64,000 bases of DNA from Pseudomonas uvaldensis. Its GTDB lineage: Bacteria > Pseudomonadota > Gammaproteobacteria > Pseudomonadales > Pseudomonadaceae. Location: NCBI RefSeq assembly GCF_021271205.1, contig NZ_JAIWKS010000005.1, forward strand, positions 124,001 through 188,000, read 5' to 3'. This document shows, one piece after another, positions 35,678 to 46,700 of this stretch (its first letter is position 1; each line of letters begins with the position of its first letter). The position numbers were made by a program, and so were the translations under genes. Under the pieces are notes generated by a model that was not told the DNA's origin, did not search any database, and worked only from the letters and a program-made list of their open reading frames with translations.

Positions 35678-37150
35678 ATGGCCCGTTTCGAACTGCAAAA
35701 ACTCTACATCGATGGCGCGTACAGCGATGCCAGCGGCGACGCCACTTTCGAAGCCATCAACCCGGCCAACGGTGAAGTGCTCGCCCTGGTGCAACGCGCG
35801 ACCAAGGAAGACGTCGAGCGCGCCGTGGTCAGCGCCGAAAAGGGTCAGAAAGTCTGGGCGGCCATGACCGCCATGCAGCGCTCGCGCATCCTGCGCCGCG
35901 CCGTGGACATCCTGCGCGAGCGCAACGATGAGCTGGCTGCCCTGGAAACCCTGGACACCGGCAAGGCTTATTCCGAAACCCGTTACGTGGACATCGTCAC
36001 CGGTGCCGATGTGCTGGAGTACTACGCCGGCCTGGTACCCGCCATCGAAGGCGAGCAGATCCCGCTGCGCGACACTTCGTTCGTCTACACCCGTCGCGAA
36101 CCCTTGGGCGTGGTGGCCGGCATCGGCGCATGGAACTACCCGATCCAGATCGCCCTGTGGAAATCCGCTCCGGCCCTGGCGGCCGGCAACGCGATGATCT
36201 TCAAGCCAAGCGAAGTGACCTCGCTGACCACCCTGAAACTGGCCGAGATCTATACCGAAGCGGGCGTCCCGGCAGGTGTGTTCAACGTCCTGACCGGCAG
36301 CGGCCGTGAAGTCGGTACCTGGCTGACCGAACACCCACGCATTGAGAAAGTCTCCTTCACCGGCGGCACCGACACCGGCAAGAAAGTCATGGCCAGCGCT
36401 TCGAGCTCTTCGCTCAAGGACGTGACCATGGAACTGGGCGGCAAGTCACCGTTGATCATCTGCGACGACGCCGACCTGGATCGCGCCGCCGACACCGCGA
36501 TGATGGCCAACTTCTACAGTTCCGGCCAGGTCTGCACCAACGGCACCCGCGTGTTCGTACCGAGCCATCTCAAGGCTGCATTCGAAGCCAGGATCGCCGA
36601 ACGCGTGGCGCGCATCCGCGTGGGCAATCCAGAGGACGAAAACACCAACTTCGGCCCGCTGGTGAGCTTCGCCCACATGGAGAGCGTGTTGGGCTACATC
36701 GAGAAAGGCAAGGCCGAAGGCGCACGCCTGCTATGCGGCGGCGGTCGCCTGACCGACGGCGAGTTCGCCAAGGGCGCGTTCGTCGCTCCGACGGTGTTCA
36801 CCGACTGCACCGACGACATGACCATCGTGCGCGAAGAAATCTTTGGCCCGGTGATGAGCATCCTCACCTATGACACCGAGGAAGAAGTCATCCGCCGCGC
36901 CAACGATACTGATTTCGGCCTGGCTGCCGGTGTCGTGACCCGCGACCTCAACCGCGCCCACCGCATCATCCATCAACTGGAAGCCGGTATCTGCTGGATC
37001 AACGCCTGGGGCGAATCCGACGCCAAGATGCCGGTCGGTGGCTACAAGCAATCGGGCGTGGGCCGCGAGAATGGGATCAGCTCGCTGAACAACTTCACGC
37101 GCATCAAATCGGTACAGGTCGAGTTGGGCGATTACGCGTCGGTGTTCTGA
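35678..37150 (+). CDS. betB: Betaine aldehyde dehydrogenase
   Basis: 490-residue NAD(P)-dependent aldehyde dehydrogenase. The catalytic glutamate motif is [10 protein letters not shown] near residues 251-260 and the nucleophile is the cysteine in [12 protein letters not shown] near 286. The cofactor segment [15 protein letters not shown] is also clear. It converts betaine aldehyde to glycine betaine in the second step of choline oxidation. The length equals that of the well-studied P. aeruginosa enzyme. It follows betI by 80 bases and precedes betA with a REP pair between them. Confidence 0.95.
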   Translation: MARFELQKLYIDGAYSDASGDATFEAINPANGEVLALVQRATKEDVERAVVSAEKGQKVWAAMTAMQRSRILRRAVDILRERNDELAALETLDTGKAYSETRYVDIVTGADVLEYYAGLVPAIEGEQIPLRDTSFVYTRREPLGVVAGIGAWNYPIQIALWKSAPALAAGNAMIFKPSEVTSLTTLKLAEIYTEAGVPAGVFNVLTGSGREVGTWLTEHPRIEKVSFTGGTDTGKKVMASASSSSLKDVTMELGGKSPLIICDDADLDRAADTAMMANFYSSGQVCTNGTRVFVPSHLKAAFEARIAERVARIRVGNPEDENTNFGPLVSFAHMESVLGYIEKGKAEGARLLCGGGRLTDGEFAKGAFVAPTVFTDCTDDMTIVREEIFGPVMSILTYDTEEEVIRRANDTDFGLAAGVVTRDLNRAHRIIHQLEAGICWINAWGESDAKMPVGGYKQSGVGRENGISSLNNFTRIKSVQVELGDYASVF

Positions 37151-37173
37151 ATCGGCGTCGCCCATGCGGCCGT

Positions 37174-37240
37174 CATCGCGAGCAGGATCGCTCCCACAGG
37201 AGTCCCCCATTCAATGTGGGAGCGAGCCTGCTCGCGATGG
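37174..37240. repeat. REP pair (REPIN) inside betIBA
   Basis: Inverted REP copies of the CAGG(C/A)TCGCTCCC variant between betB and betA on the same strand, as in the dgc and carnitine operons. It may adjust the ratio of the two mRNAs. Confidence 0.88.
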
Positions 37241-37294
37241 AGTGCAAAGCACTCCTCGGCCCTGACCTGAACCCATTAACAGAGGGTACATTTC

Positions 37295-38998
37295 ATGTCC
37301 CAAGAATTCGATTACATCATCATCGGTGCCGGCTCGGCCGGTAACACCCTGGCAACCCGCCTGACCGAAGACGAAGGCGTCACCGTCCTGCTGCTCGAAG
37401 CCGGCGGTCCGGACTATCGCCTGGACTTCCGCACCCAGATGCCCGCCGCCCTGGCGTTCCCGCTGCAAGGCCGGCGCTACAACTGGGCCTACGAGACCGA
37501 CCCGGAGCCGCACATGAACGGCCGCCGTATGGAATGCGGTCGCGGCAAGGGCCTGGGCGGCTCTTCGTTGATCAATGGCATGTGCTACATCCGGGGCAAC
37601 GCCCTGGACTATGACAACTGGGCCAAGCTACCCGGCCTGGAAGACTGGACCTACCTGGACTGCCTGCCGTATTTCCGCAAGGCGGAAACCCGTGACATCG
37701 GCCCGAACGACTACCACGGCGGCGACGGTCCGGTCAGCGTGACCACGCCCAAGCCCGGCAACAACCCGTTGTTCCAGGCCATGGTCGAAGCCGGCGTCCA
37801 GGCCGGTTACCCACGCACCGAAGACCTCAACGGCTATCAGCAGGAAGGCTTCGGCCCGATGGACCGCACGGTCACGCCGAACGGCCGTCGCGCCAGCACC
37901 GCTCGTGGCTACCTGGACGTCGCCAAGAAGCGCTCGACCCTGACCATCATCACCCATGCCCTGACCGACAAGATCCTGTTCGAAGGCAAGCGTGCCGTGG
38001 GCGTGCGTTACCTGGTAGGTGCCGCTGAAGAGCGCGTCGAGGCCCGCGCCCGCCGGGAAGTGCTGCTGTGCTCTGGCGCCATCGCCTCCCCGCAGATTCT
38101 GCAACGCTCTGGCGTCGGTCCCGCCCAGTTGCTCAAGAGCCTCGACATCCCGGTGGTCCACGACCTGCCGGGCGTCGGTGAGAACCTGCAGGATCACCTC
38201 GAGCTGTACCTGCAATACGCCTGCACCCAACCGGTCTCGCTGTACCCCTCGCTGCTCTGGTACAACCAGCCGGCCATCGGTGCCGAGTGGCTGTTCAACG
38301 GCACCGGCATCGGCGCCAGCAACCAGTTCGAGGCCGGCGGTTTCATCCGCACCCGCCCGGAATTCGATTGGCCGAACATCCAGTACCACTTCCTGCCGGT
38401 GGCGATTAACTACAACGGCAGCAACGGTGTGAAGGAACACGGCTTCCAGGCGCACATGGGCTCCATGCGCTCGCCGAGCCGCGGGCGGATCCGACTGAAG
38501 TCCAAGGACCCGCGCCAGCATCCGAGCATCCTGTTCAACTACATGGCCACCGAGCAGGACTGGCAAGAATTCCGCGACGGCATCCGCCTGACCCGCGAAA
38601 TCATGCAACAGCCGGCGCTCGATGCGTTCCGCGGCCGCGAGATCAGCCCGGGCATCGACGTGCAGACCGATGAACAACTGGACCAGTTCATCCGCGAACA
38701 CGCCGAAACCGCGTTCCACCCGTCCTGCTCGTGCAAGATGGGCACCGACGACATGGCCGTGGTAGATGGCGAAGGTCGCGTGCACGGTCTGCAAGGCTTG
38801 CGTGTGGTGGATGCTTCGATCATGCCGATCATCACCACTGGCAACCTGAACGCGCCGACGATCATGATGGCCGAGAAAATCGCCGACAAGATTCGCGGCC
38901 GCCAGCCCCTGCCCCGCAGCACCGCGCCGTACTACGTGGCCGGCGACGCCCCCGTGCGTGGCAAGCCATTGCGGGAAGTCGGCCCTACCGCGCAGTAA
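37295..38998 (+). CDS. betA: Choline dehydrogenase
   Basis: 567-residue GMC-family flavoprotein oxidising choline to betaine aldehyde (and the aldehyde further). FAD motif [16 protein letters not shown] at residues 7-22, the GMC signature [17 protein letters not shown] near 83-99, and the C-terminal active-site segment [10 protein letters not shown] with catalytic histidine. It is membrane-associated and passes electrons to the respiratory chain. It ends the betIBA operon and is followed by a triple REP locus. Start ATG follows AGAGGG. Confidence 0.95.
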   Translation: MSQEFDYIIIGAGSAGNTLATRLTEDEGVTVLLLEAGGPDYRLDFRTQMPAALAFPLQGRRYNWAYETDPEPHMNGRRMECGRGKGLGGSSLINGMCYIRGNALDYDNWAKLPGLEDWTYLDCLPYFRKAETRDIGPNDYHGGDGPVSVTTPKPGNNPLFQAMVEAGVQAGYPRTEDLNGYQQEGFGPMDRTVTPNGRRASTARGYLDVAKKRSTLTIITHALTDKILFEGKRAVGVRYLVGAAEERVEARARREVLLCSGAIASPQILQRSGVGPAQLLKSLDIPVVHDLPGVGENLQDHLELYLQYACTQPVSLYPSLLWYNQPAIGAEWLFNGTGIGASNQFEAGGFIRTRPEFDWPNIQYHFLPVAINYNGSNGVKEHGFQAHMGSMRSPSRGRIRLKSKDPRQHPSILFNYMATEQDWQEFRDGIRLTREIMQQPALDAFRGREISPGIDVQTDEQLDQFIREHAETAFHPSCSCKMGTDDMAVVDGEGRVHGLQGLRVVDASIMPIITTGNLNAPTIMMAEKIADKIRGRQPLPRSTAPYYVAGDAPVRGKPLREVGPTAQ

Positions 38999-39010
38999 CT
39001 GTCACACCGC

Positions 39011-39173
39011 CATCGCGAGCAGGCTCGCTCCCACAAGGAATGGTGTCGGGTACAAATCTTGTGTCCGACACCGATCAAAATGTGGGAGCGGGCTTGCCCG
39101 CGAAGAGGTCAGCACATTCAACGTCTTCACCGCCTGTCACACCGCCCTTCGCGAGCAAGCTCGCTCCCACAGG
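39011..39173. repeat. Three REP elements after betA
   Basis: Three copies, at about 39011-39036, 39081-39105 and 39149-39173, of alternating orientation and slightly different core (CAGGCTCGC, GGGCTTGCCCG, CAAGCTCGC). This looks like a REPIN plus an extra REP rather than one simple pair. Confidence 0.87.
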
Positions 39174-39318
39174 GATCTGCGGTGAATACTAATCCGGTGC
39201 CGCCCTGACATCCACACCCCCTTGCTCCTTGATCCCTCCCCCACCCCAGGCCTAATCTAGAGCCGCCGCGTCAATGCGCCACACCTCGCTGCACCGTCAC
39301 TTCCAACAAGGAGGTTCC

Positions 39319-40761
39319 ATGTTCGACTTCCACCCCCAGCTCAAGCAGCGCTTCGCTGCCTTGCGCACGGGCGCCGAATTTTTTTCCCTGCGTTATGTGC
39401 GCGAGTCCGGCCAGCATCTGTCGGTACGCAAGAACATCGCCGAACCGCCCAGCCTGAACCGTGACGAAGGCGCGATGCTTACCGTCCGGGTGAACGGTAT
39501 CGAGGCTTACGCGGCCACCAACGACTTGTCCCAGGCCGGCCTGCAAGCGGCGCTGGAGCGGGCCGAGCAGCAAGCCCGCCGACTCAAGCCCCATGCCTTG
39601 CTCGATCTGCGCGAACAAAGGGCGTCCACCGATCGCGCCGATTACTTCTCGCCCCATTTCGACCAGGCGTTCCCCTCGCTGAGCGATTGCTTCCAACTGC
39701 TGGGCGACGAATCGGCAGCGGTCCCCCGGGACGAGCGCCTGGTGAACTGGCAAGTCAGCATCGGCCTGACCCAGGTCGAGCAGATCTACCTCAACAGCGC
39801 CGGCGCCGAACTGCGCCAGGCCCAACGTTTCATCTACCCGGCCCTGGCAGTCACCGCCTTCGACGGCCATGACAGCCAGACCCGCACCCTGGGGCGCGAG
39901 AACTTCGGCCAGCAGGGCGGCTTCGACGTCATCCAGCGTTGCGGCCTGGTCGGCGCCGGACCGAAGATCGCCGACCAGGCCCTACAACTGCTGCTGGCAC
40001 CGAACACCCCGCAAGGCCCTCGGGACCTGTTGCTGATGCCCGACCAGATGATGCTCCAGATCCACGAATCCATCGGCCATCCACTGGAGCTGGACCGGAT
40101 CCTGGGAGACGAGCGCAATTACGCCGGCACCAGCTTCGTCAAGACCAGTGATTTCGGGCACCTGCAGTATGGCTCCAGCCTGCTGAACGTGACTTTCGAC
40201 CCGGACATTCCCGAGGAACTGGCCAGCTACAGCCATGACGATGACGGCAGCCCCGCCAGCAAACAGTTCCTGATCCGCGAAGGCCTGCTGCTGCGTCCAC
40301 TGGGAGGTGCGCTGTCGCAATTGCGTGCTGGCCTGGACGGTGTCGCCAACAGCCGCGCCTGTGGTTGGAACCGCCCGCCCATCGATCGCATGGCGAACCT
40401 CAACATCGAGCCGGGCGATCAGACTCTGGAGCAACTGATCCAGGGCATCGAGCACGGCGTGCTGATGCGCACCAACCGTTCCTGGTCCATCGACGATGCG
40501 CGGAACAAATTCCAGTTCGGTTGTGAATGGGGACAGTTGATCGAGAACGGCGAACTCAAGGGCGTGGTGAAAAACCCCAACTACCGGGGCATTTCCGCGC
40601 AGTTCTGGAAGAGCCTGCGGGCCGTGGGCGATGCCGCTACTCGACAGGTCCTCGGCACGCCGAACTGTGGCAAGGGTGAGCCGAACCAGGTCATCCGCGT
40701 CGGCCATGCATCGCCGGCGTGCGTGTTCAGCAACGTTGATGTGTTTGGGGGGGACGCCTGA
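39319..40761 (+). CDS. TldD-like metalloprotease
   Basis: 480-residue member of the TldD/PmbA family. The zinc motif H249-E-S-I-G-H254 (H-E-x3-H) is intact, as in the active TldD subunit. Family segments include RDLLLMPDQMMLQIHESIGHPLELDRILGD and RTNRSWSIDDARNKFQFGCEWG (quoted here only in parts: MLQIHESIGH and TNRSWSIDD). TldD with its partner forms a heterodimeric protease that degrades small unfolded peptides and matures some peptide natural products. AAGGAGG precedes the ATG at 39319. The stop overlaps the next start (ATGA). The pair is separate from the housekeeping tldD/pmbA expected elsewhere. Confidence 0.86.
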   Translation: MFDFHPQLKQRFAALRTGAEFFSLRYVRESGQHLSVRKNIAEPPSLNRDEGAMLTVRVNGIEAYAATNDLSQAGLQAALERAEQQARRLKPHALLDLREQRASTDRADYFSPHFDQAFPSLSDCFQLLGDESAAVPRDERLVNWQVSIGLTQVEQIYLNSAGAELRQAQRFIYPALAVTAFDGHDSQTRTLGRENFGQQGGFDVIQRCGLVGAGPKIADQALQLLLAPNTPQGPRDLLLMPDQMMLQIHESIGHPLELDRILGDERNYAGTSFVKTSDFGHLQYGSSLLNVTFDPDIPEELASYSHDDDGSPASKQFLIREGLLLRPLGGALSQLRAGLDGVANSRACGWNRPPIDRMANLNIEPGDQTLEQLIQGIEHGVLMRTNRSWSIDDARNKFQFGCEWGQLIENGELKGVVKNPNYRGISAQFWKSLRAVGDAATRQVLGTPNCGKGEPNQVIRVGHASPACVFSNVDVFGGDA

Positions 40762-42098
40762 TGAGTACCGTCAATAATCAGGCCGAGGCGTTCAAGACGC
40801 TGGTCGACTGGCTGCACGGTGCACTGCGTGCGTCCGAACAGTTCACCCTTGGCTACGCCGCAGAATCCTCGGCCTTCGTGCGCTTCAACCATGGCAAGGT
40901 CCGTCAGGCCGGGCAGGTGCAGCAGGCCAACGTAAGTTTCAAACTGATCGACGACGGTCGCCATGCCGATTTGCAGATCACCTTGTCCGGCGACACCGCA
41001 ACGGACCTGCAACGCCTGTCCGAAGGGCTGCAACAGCTGCGCGATACCCTGCCGCTGCTGCCAGCCGATCCGTACCTGCTGCTCAACCCCAACCACTGGC
41101 AAAGCGACAACACACAGGCCCATCCGCTACCGGACACCGAACAGGCCGTTGCCGAAATCACTGGCGCCGCCCAGGGCCTGGATCTGGTGGGAATCTATGC
41201 CGCCGGGCCCATCAGTCGTGGCTTCGCCAGCTCTGCGGGCGCGTTCGGCTGGCATCAAGCCAACAGCTTCAACTTCGACTTCAGTCTGTTCCACGAAAAC
41301 GGCCAGGCCGTGAAAGCCAGCTACGCCGGACACCAGTGGAGCACCGAAGGATTTGCCCAGCGCTTCGAACTGGCACGCCAGCAACTGGCGTTCCTGGGTC
41401 AACCGCTGCGTACGCTGCCACCCGGCGAGTACCGCGCCTATCTGGCGCCGGCCGCGTTGGAAGAAATCATGGGCATGCTCAGTTGGGGCGGTTTCTCGGC
41501 CCAAGCGATTGGCAGCAAGCAGAGCCCGTTGCAGAAGTTCTATGCCGGCGAAGCGCATTTCAACCCCAATGTGTGGCTGCGCGAGCAGGTCAGTGGCTCA
41601 CTGAGCCCGGCGTTCTCCGATGAAGGTTATCCGCGCGACGACCTGGCATTGATCGCCAGAGGCACGGCGCTCGATCGCTTGGTCAACTCCCGCAGCGCCG
41701 CCGAATATGGCCTCGCCGCCAACGGTGCAAGCAGCTACGAGTACCCCACGGCGCTGGACATGAAAGAAGGTCAGCTGGCCCAGAAGGACATTCTTGAGCA
41801 GCTCGGCACCGGGTTGTACATCAGCAATCTCTGGTACCTGAACTACTCGGATCAAGCCGCCGCCCGCCTGACCGGCATGACCCGCTTCGCCACGTTCTGG
41901 GTCGAGAATGGCCGGATTGTGGCGCCGGTCAGCACCATGCGCTTCGACGACAGCGTCTACAGCCTGCTGGGTTCGCAGCTCGAAGGCCTGACCCGGGAGC
42001 GGGAACTTCTGCTCTCGGCCAGCACCTACAGCCAACGGGCCACGGCCTCGATGCTGTTGCCCGGAGCCTTGATCAAACGCTTGACCCTGACCCTGTAA
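40761..42098 (+). CDS. TldE/PmbA-like partner subunit
   Basis: 445-residue TldD/PmbA family protein lacking the H-E-x3-H motif, as expected for the non-catalytic partner. Recognisable stretches are GIYAAGPISRGFASS, RAYLAPAALEEIMGML, FSDEGYPRDDLALIARG and LYISNLWYLNYSD. Its first codon overlaps the stop of the TldD-like gene, so the two are made together and probably assemble as one heterodimer. No precursor peptide gene is evident beside it, so a role in peptide maturation is not supported here. Confidence 0.85.
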   Translation: MSTVNNQAEAFKTLVDWLHGALRASEQFTLGYAAESSAFVRFNHGKVRQAGQVQQANVSFKLIDDGRHADLQITLSGDTATDLQRLSEGLQQLRDTLPLLPADPYLLLNPNHWQSDNTQAHPLPDTEQAVAEITGAAQGLDLVGIYAAGPISRGFASSAGAFGWHQANSFNFDFSLFHENGQAVKASYAGHQWSTEGFAQRFELARQQLAFLGQPLRTLPPGEYRAYLAPAALEEIMGMLSWGGFSAQAIGSKQSPLQKFYAGEAHFNPNVWLREQVSGSLSPAFSDEGYPRDDLALIARGTALDRLVNSRSAAEYGLAANGASSYEYPTALDMKEGQLAQKDILEQLGTGLYISNLWYLNYSDQAAARLTGMTRFATFWVENGRIVAPVSTMRFDDSVYSLLGSQLEGLTRERELLLSASTYSQRATASMLLPGALIKRLTLTL

Positions 42099-42102
42099 AA
42101 AA

Positions 42103-42184
42103 GCATCGCGGGCAAGCCTTGCTCCCACAGATGGAATGCAAGGCCATGTTCAACACCTGTGGGAGCAAGGCTTGCCCGCGATGA
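42103..42184. repeat. REP pair (REPIN), CAAGGCTTGCCCGCG variant
   Basis: Inverted pair of the same variant as at 23011-23105, between the TldE-like gene and the MFS transporter gene. Confidence 0.88.
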
Positions 42185-42219
42185 AGCCACCACCCATCCT
42201 CTGACACCCAAGAGGCCCC

Positions 42220-43647
42220 ATGCCCAACCGCGCCCCGCTTGATGCCGTCACTGCCCGCTGGCTCCCCTGGGTAGTGGCGATCGCCTTCTTCATGCAGTCC
42301 CTGGACGGGACCATTCTCAACACGGCCCTGCCCGCCATGGCCACTGACCTGGCGGAAAACCCGCTGCGCATGCAGGGCGTGATCATCGCCTACATGCTCA
42401 CCGTGGCGTTGTTGATCCCGGCCTCGGGCTGGATCGCCGACCGCTTCGGCACGAAGAAAATTTTCTTCGGGGCGATCCTGCTGTTCAGCTTCGGCTCGCT
42501 GCTGTGTGCCCTGTCCAATTCGTTGAGCATGCTGATTGGCGCCCGGGTCATCCAGGGACTGGGCGGCGCGCTGATGCTGCCGGTCGGCAGGCTGGTGGTG
42601 CTGCGCGCCTACCCGCGCTCGGAACTGGTGCGGATCATGGGCTTCATCACCATCCCCGGCCTGCTAGGCCCGTTGATCGGCCCGACCATGGGCGGTTGGA
42701 TGGTGCAATACCTGACCTGGCATTGGATCTTCCTCATCAACCTGCCGGTGGGCGTGATCGGCTGTTATGCCGTATGGAAGTTCATCCCGGACCTGCGCGG
42801 CTCCGAACGCACGCGGTTCGACGGGCTGGGCTTCTTGCTGTTCGGCGCGGCGATGGTATTGATCACCATCGCCATGGAAGGCTTGGGTGAACTGCATTTG
42901 CCGCACCTGCGGGTGATGCTGCTGCTGTTTGGCGGCATGGCCTGCCTCGCCGCCTACTGGGTGCGGGCCGGACACGTCGAAAACGCCCTGTTCCCGCCCT
43001 CGCTGTTCAAGACCCGGACCTTCGCGGTGGGCATCCTCGGCAACCTGTTCGCACGCCTGGGCAGCGGCGCCTTGCCGTTCCTGGTGCCGTTGTTGCTGCA
43101 AGTCGCCCTGGGTTATTCGCCATCCCAGGCCGGGATGAGCATGCTGCCCCTGGCGGCGGCGGCGATGGTCGCCAAGTCGGTCGCTCGACCGTTGATTGAG
43201 CGTCTGGGCTACCGCATCGTCCTGACCGGCAATACCCTGGCCTTGGGCATCATGTTGGCGAGCATGGGCCTGGTGAGCGAACAGACGCCGTACTGGCTGC
43301 TCCTGGCGCAACTGGCGGTGCTGGGGGCGATCAACTCGTTGCAATTCACGGCGATGAACACCGTGACCCTGATCGACCTCGACGACGCCAGCGCCAGCAG
43401 CGGCAACAGTTTGCTGTCCGTGGTGGCGCAACTGTCCCTGAGCCTGGGCGTGGCCTGTGCCGGTGCCCTGCTCGGTGGTTTCACGGCCCAGGTCGGTAAT
43501 GACGGCGTGGACACAGTACTGGGCGCGTTCCAATTGACCTTCGTGACGGTGGGGATCATGGCGATGTTGGCGGCGACGATTTTTTCCCAGTTGTCGAAGG
43601 AGGATGGCCGGCGGCGCAAGCGTCCCGATGAGCATATCGAGCACTAG
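42220..43647 (+). CDS. DHA2-type MFS multidrug transporter (MdtD-like)
   Basis: 475-residue integral-membrane drug:proton antiporter with about 14 hydrophobic helices. Motif A-like GWIADRFGTKKIFF lies near residues 70-83, and the DHA2 signature LDGTILNTALPAM near 28-40. It resembles MdtD, a putative efflux protein of unknown physiological substrate. It stands alone between REP elements and dbpA. The ATG at 42220 follows an AGAGGC purine stretch. No adjacent membrane-fusion protein or regulator gene is present, so it probably works as a single-component inner-membrane pump. Confidence 0.87.
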   Translation: MPNRAPLDAVTARWLPWVVAIAFFMQSLDGTILNTALPAMATDLAENPLRMQGVIIAYMLTVALLIPASGWIADRFGTKKIFFGAILLFSFGSLLCALSNSLSMLIGARVIQGLGGALMLPVGRLVVLRAYPRSELVRIMGFITIPGLLGPLIGPTMGGWMVQYLTWHWIFLINLPVGVIGCYAVWKFIPDLRGSERTRFDGLGFLLFGAAMVLITIAMEGLGELHLPHLRVMLLLFGGMACLAAYWVRAGHVENALFPPSLFKTRTFAVGILGNLFARLGSGALPFLVPLLLQVALGYSPSQAGMSMLPLAAAAMVAKSVARPLIERLGYRIVLTGNTLALGIMLASMGLVSEQTPYWLLLAQLAVLGAINSLQFTAMNTVTLIDLDDASASSGNSLLSVVAQLSLSLGVACAGALLGGFTAQVGNDGVDTVLGAFQLTFVTVGIMAMLAATIFSQLSKEDGRRRKRPDEHIEH

Positions 43648-43737
43648 AATTTTGAATGCACAGCTCGTCCAGAAGGTTCGAAGGAAGTGGCACGAGGCTG
43701 CTACACTGCGCGACATTTTGTTTTGCAGGCCCGCCCC

Positions 43738-45123
<1,386 letters not shown>

Positions 45124-45151
45124 AAGCGATCTTCAATCCACCGAAGATCCT

Positions 45152-45241
45152 CTTGTGGGAGCGGGCTTGCCCGCGAAAGCGGTGCATCAGTCTATTCAAT
45201 GCTGACTGGCACGCCGCCTTCGCGAGCAAGCCCGCTCCCAC
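45152..45241. repeat. REP pair (REPIN)
   Basis: Inverted REP copies between dbpA and the flavoprotein gene; the left copy has the GGGCTTGCCCGCG form and the right copy the GCGAGCAAGCCCGC form. Confidence 0.88.
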
Positions 45242-45277
45242 CTATTTAGTTGTGTGGCGATTTGAGAGGACACCGTT

Positions 45278-46456
45278 TTGCGCTCTACCGAAGTCGTGAT
45301 CATTGGCGCTGGCGCCGCGGGGTTGATGTGCGCGATGACCGCCGCCGGGCGCGGTCGACAGGTCATGTTGCTGGACCACGCCAACAAGGCCGGCAAGAAA
45401 ATCCTCATGTCCGGTGGCGGGCGTTGCAATTTCACCAACATGTATACGGAACCGGGCAATTTTCTTTCGCAGAACCCGCATTTCTGCAAATCAGCCCTGG
45501 CTCGCTACACCCAGTGGGATTTCATCGCCCTGGTGGCCAAGCACGGCGTGCCCTATCACGAGAAGAAACTCGGTCAGTTGTTCTGTGATAACAAGTCCAG
45601 CGACATCCTCGGCATTCTCCTGGACGAGTGCGACCAGGCCGGTGTGCGCCTGCACCTGGACACCTCCATCGAGCAGATCGAAAAAACCGACGGCGGCTAT
45701 CTTCTGCAAACCACCCTCGGCACCGTCGCCTGCCAATCCCTGGTCATCGCCACCGGCGGACTGTCGATCCCGACCCTGGGGGCCACCGGTTTCGGTTATC
45801 AGGTGGCCAGGCAGTTCGGCCACCAACTGCTGCCGACCCGCGCCGCACTGGTGCCTTTCACCATTACCGATCAGCTCAAGACGCTGTGCACCGAACTTTC
45901 CGGCACGTCGGTGGACTGCCTGGTGAGCTGCAACGGCCAGAGCTTTCGCGAGAACATTTTGTTCACCCATCGTGGTCTCAGCGGCCCGGCGATCCTGCAG
46001 ATCTCGTCGTTCTGGGAGCCAGGCGATACGGTGCAGATCAACCTGCTGCCGGATCACGACGTGCCGCAGTGGCTGCAACAACAGCAGGCCGAGCGCCCCA
46101 ACAGTGAGCTGAAAACCCTGTTGGGCGAGTTGTTCACCAAAAAAATGGCCAACCTGCTGGCCGACACCTGGTTCGTCTCCAAGCCCATGAAGCAGTACAC
46201 CCACGCGGAGCTGGCGGACATCGCCGAGAAGGTGGCGAGCTGGAACGTCATCCCGGCCGGCACCGAAGGCTACCGCACCGCCGAGGTTACGCTGGGCGGC
46301 GTCGACACGCGGGAAGTGTCCTCCAAAACCATGGAATCGCTGAAAAGCCCTGGCCTGTATTTCATTGGCGAAGTGCTGGACGTCACCGGCCACCTGGGCG
46401 GGTTCAACTTTCAGTGGGCGTGGGCATCGGGGTATGCGGCGGCGCAGTACGTCTGA
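45278..46456 (+). CDS. HI0933/BaiN-like NAD(P)/FAD-dependent oxidoreductase
   Basis: 392-residue flavoprotein. FAD motif VVIIGAGAAGLMCAM at residues 5-19, followed by the family-specific KKILMSGGGRCNFTN. The C-terminal FAD-contact motif is GLYFIGEVLDVTGHLGG. HI0933-type proteins are widespread; some act in bile-acid or rRNA-related chemistry, but the general function is unsettled. The start is a TTG at 45278 with GAGAGGA eight bases upstream; no suitable ATG precedes the FAD motif. Confidence 0.86.
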   Translation: MRSTEVVIIGAGAAGLMCAMTAAGRGRQVMLLDHANKAGKKILMSGGGRCNFTNMYTEPGNFLSQNPHFCKSALARYTQWDFIALVAKHGVPYHEKKLGQLFCDNKSSDILGILLDECDQAGVRLHLDTSIEQIEKTDGGYLLQTTLGTVACQSLVIATGGLSIPTLGATGFGYQVARQFGHQLLPTRAALVPFTITDQLKTLCTELSGTSVDCLVSCNGQSFRENILFTHRGLSGPAILQISSFWEPGDTVQINLLPDHDVPQWLQQQQAERPNSELKTLLGELFTKKMANLLADTWFVSKPMKQYTHAELADIAEKVASWNVIPAGTEGYRTAEVTLGGVDTREVSSKTMESLKSPGLYFIGEVLDVTGHLGGFNFQWAWASGYAAAQYV

Positions 46457-46471
46457 ATGCTGGCGAATATC

Positions 46472-46566
46472 TCCTGTGGGAGCGGGCTTGCTCGCGAAGG
46501 CGGTGTATCAGCCAATTCAGATGCCGGCTGACACACTGCATTCGCGAGCAAGCCCGCTCCCACAAG
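46472..46566. repeat. REP pair (REPIN)
   Basis: Inverted REP copies between the flavoprotein gene and yccS. The following 130 bases hold no clear gene and presumably the yccS promoter. Confidence 0.88.
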
Positions 46567-46700
46567 GGGGCCGGTAGTGCTTTAGAAATCGTATCCACAC
46601 GCACCGGAACACTTTTTGCTGTCGGATGTGATCGCCCCCATTGCGTCGGCGTCATTACTGCCTCAATTTAGTGTCATTGCCCGTCAGGCCTGTGCATTTC

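Noticed and set aside
39011..39173. CRISPR array, because of several short similar repeats
   Set aside because: The repeats are alternately oriented REP elements with self-complementary cores and uneven spacing, and there are no cas genes.
43687..43737. Upstream ATG as the start of dbpA
   Set aside because: The 17 added residues are not family-like; the GTG at 43738 gives the conserved N terminus.
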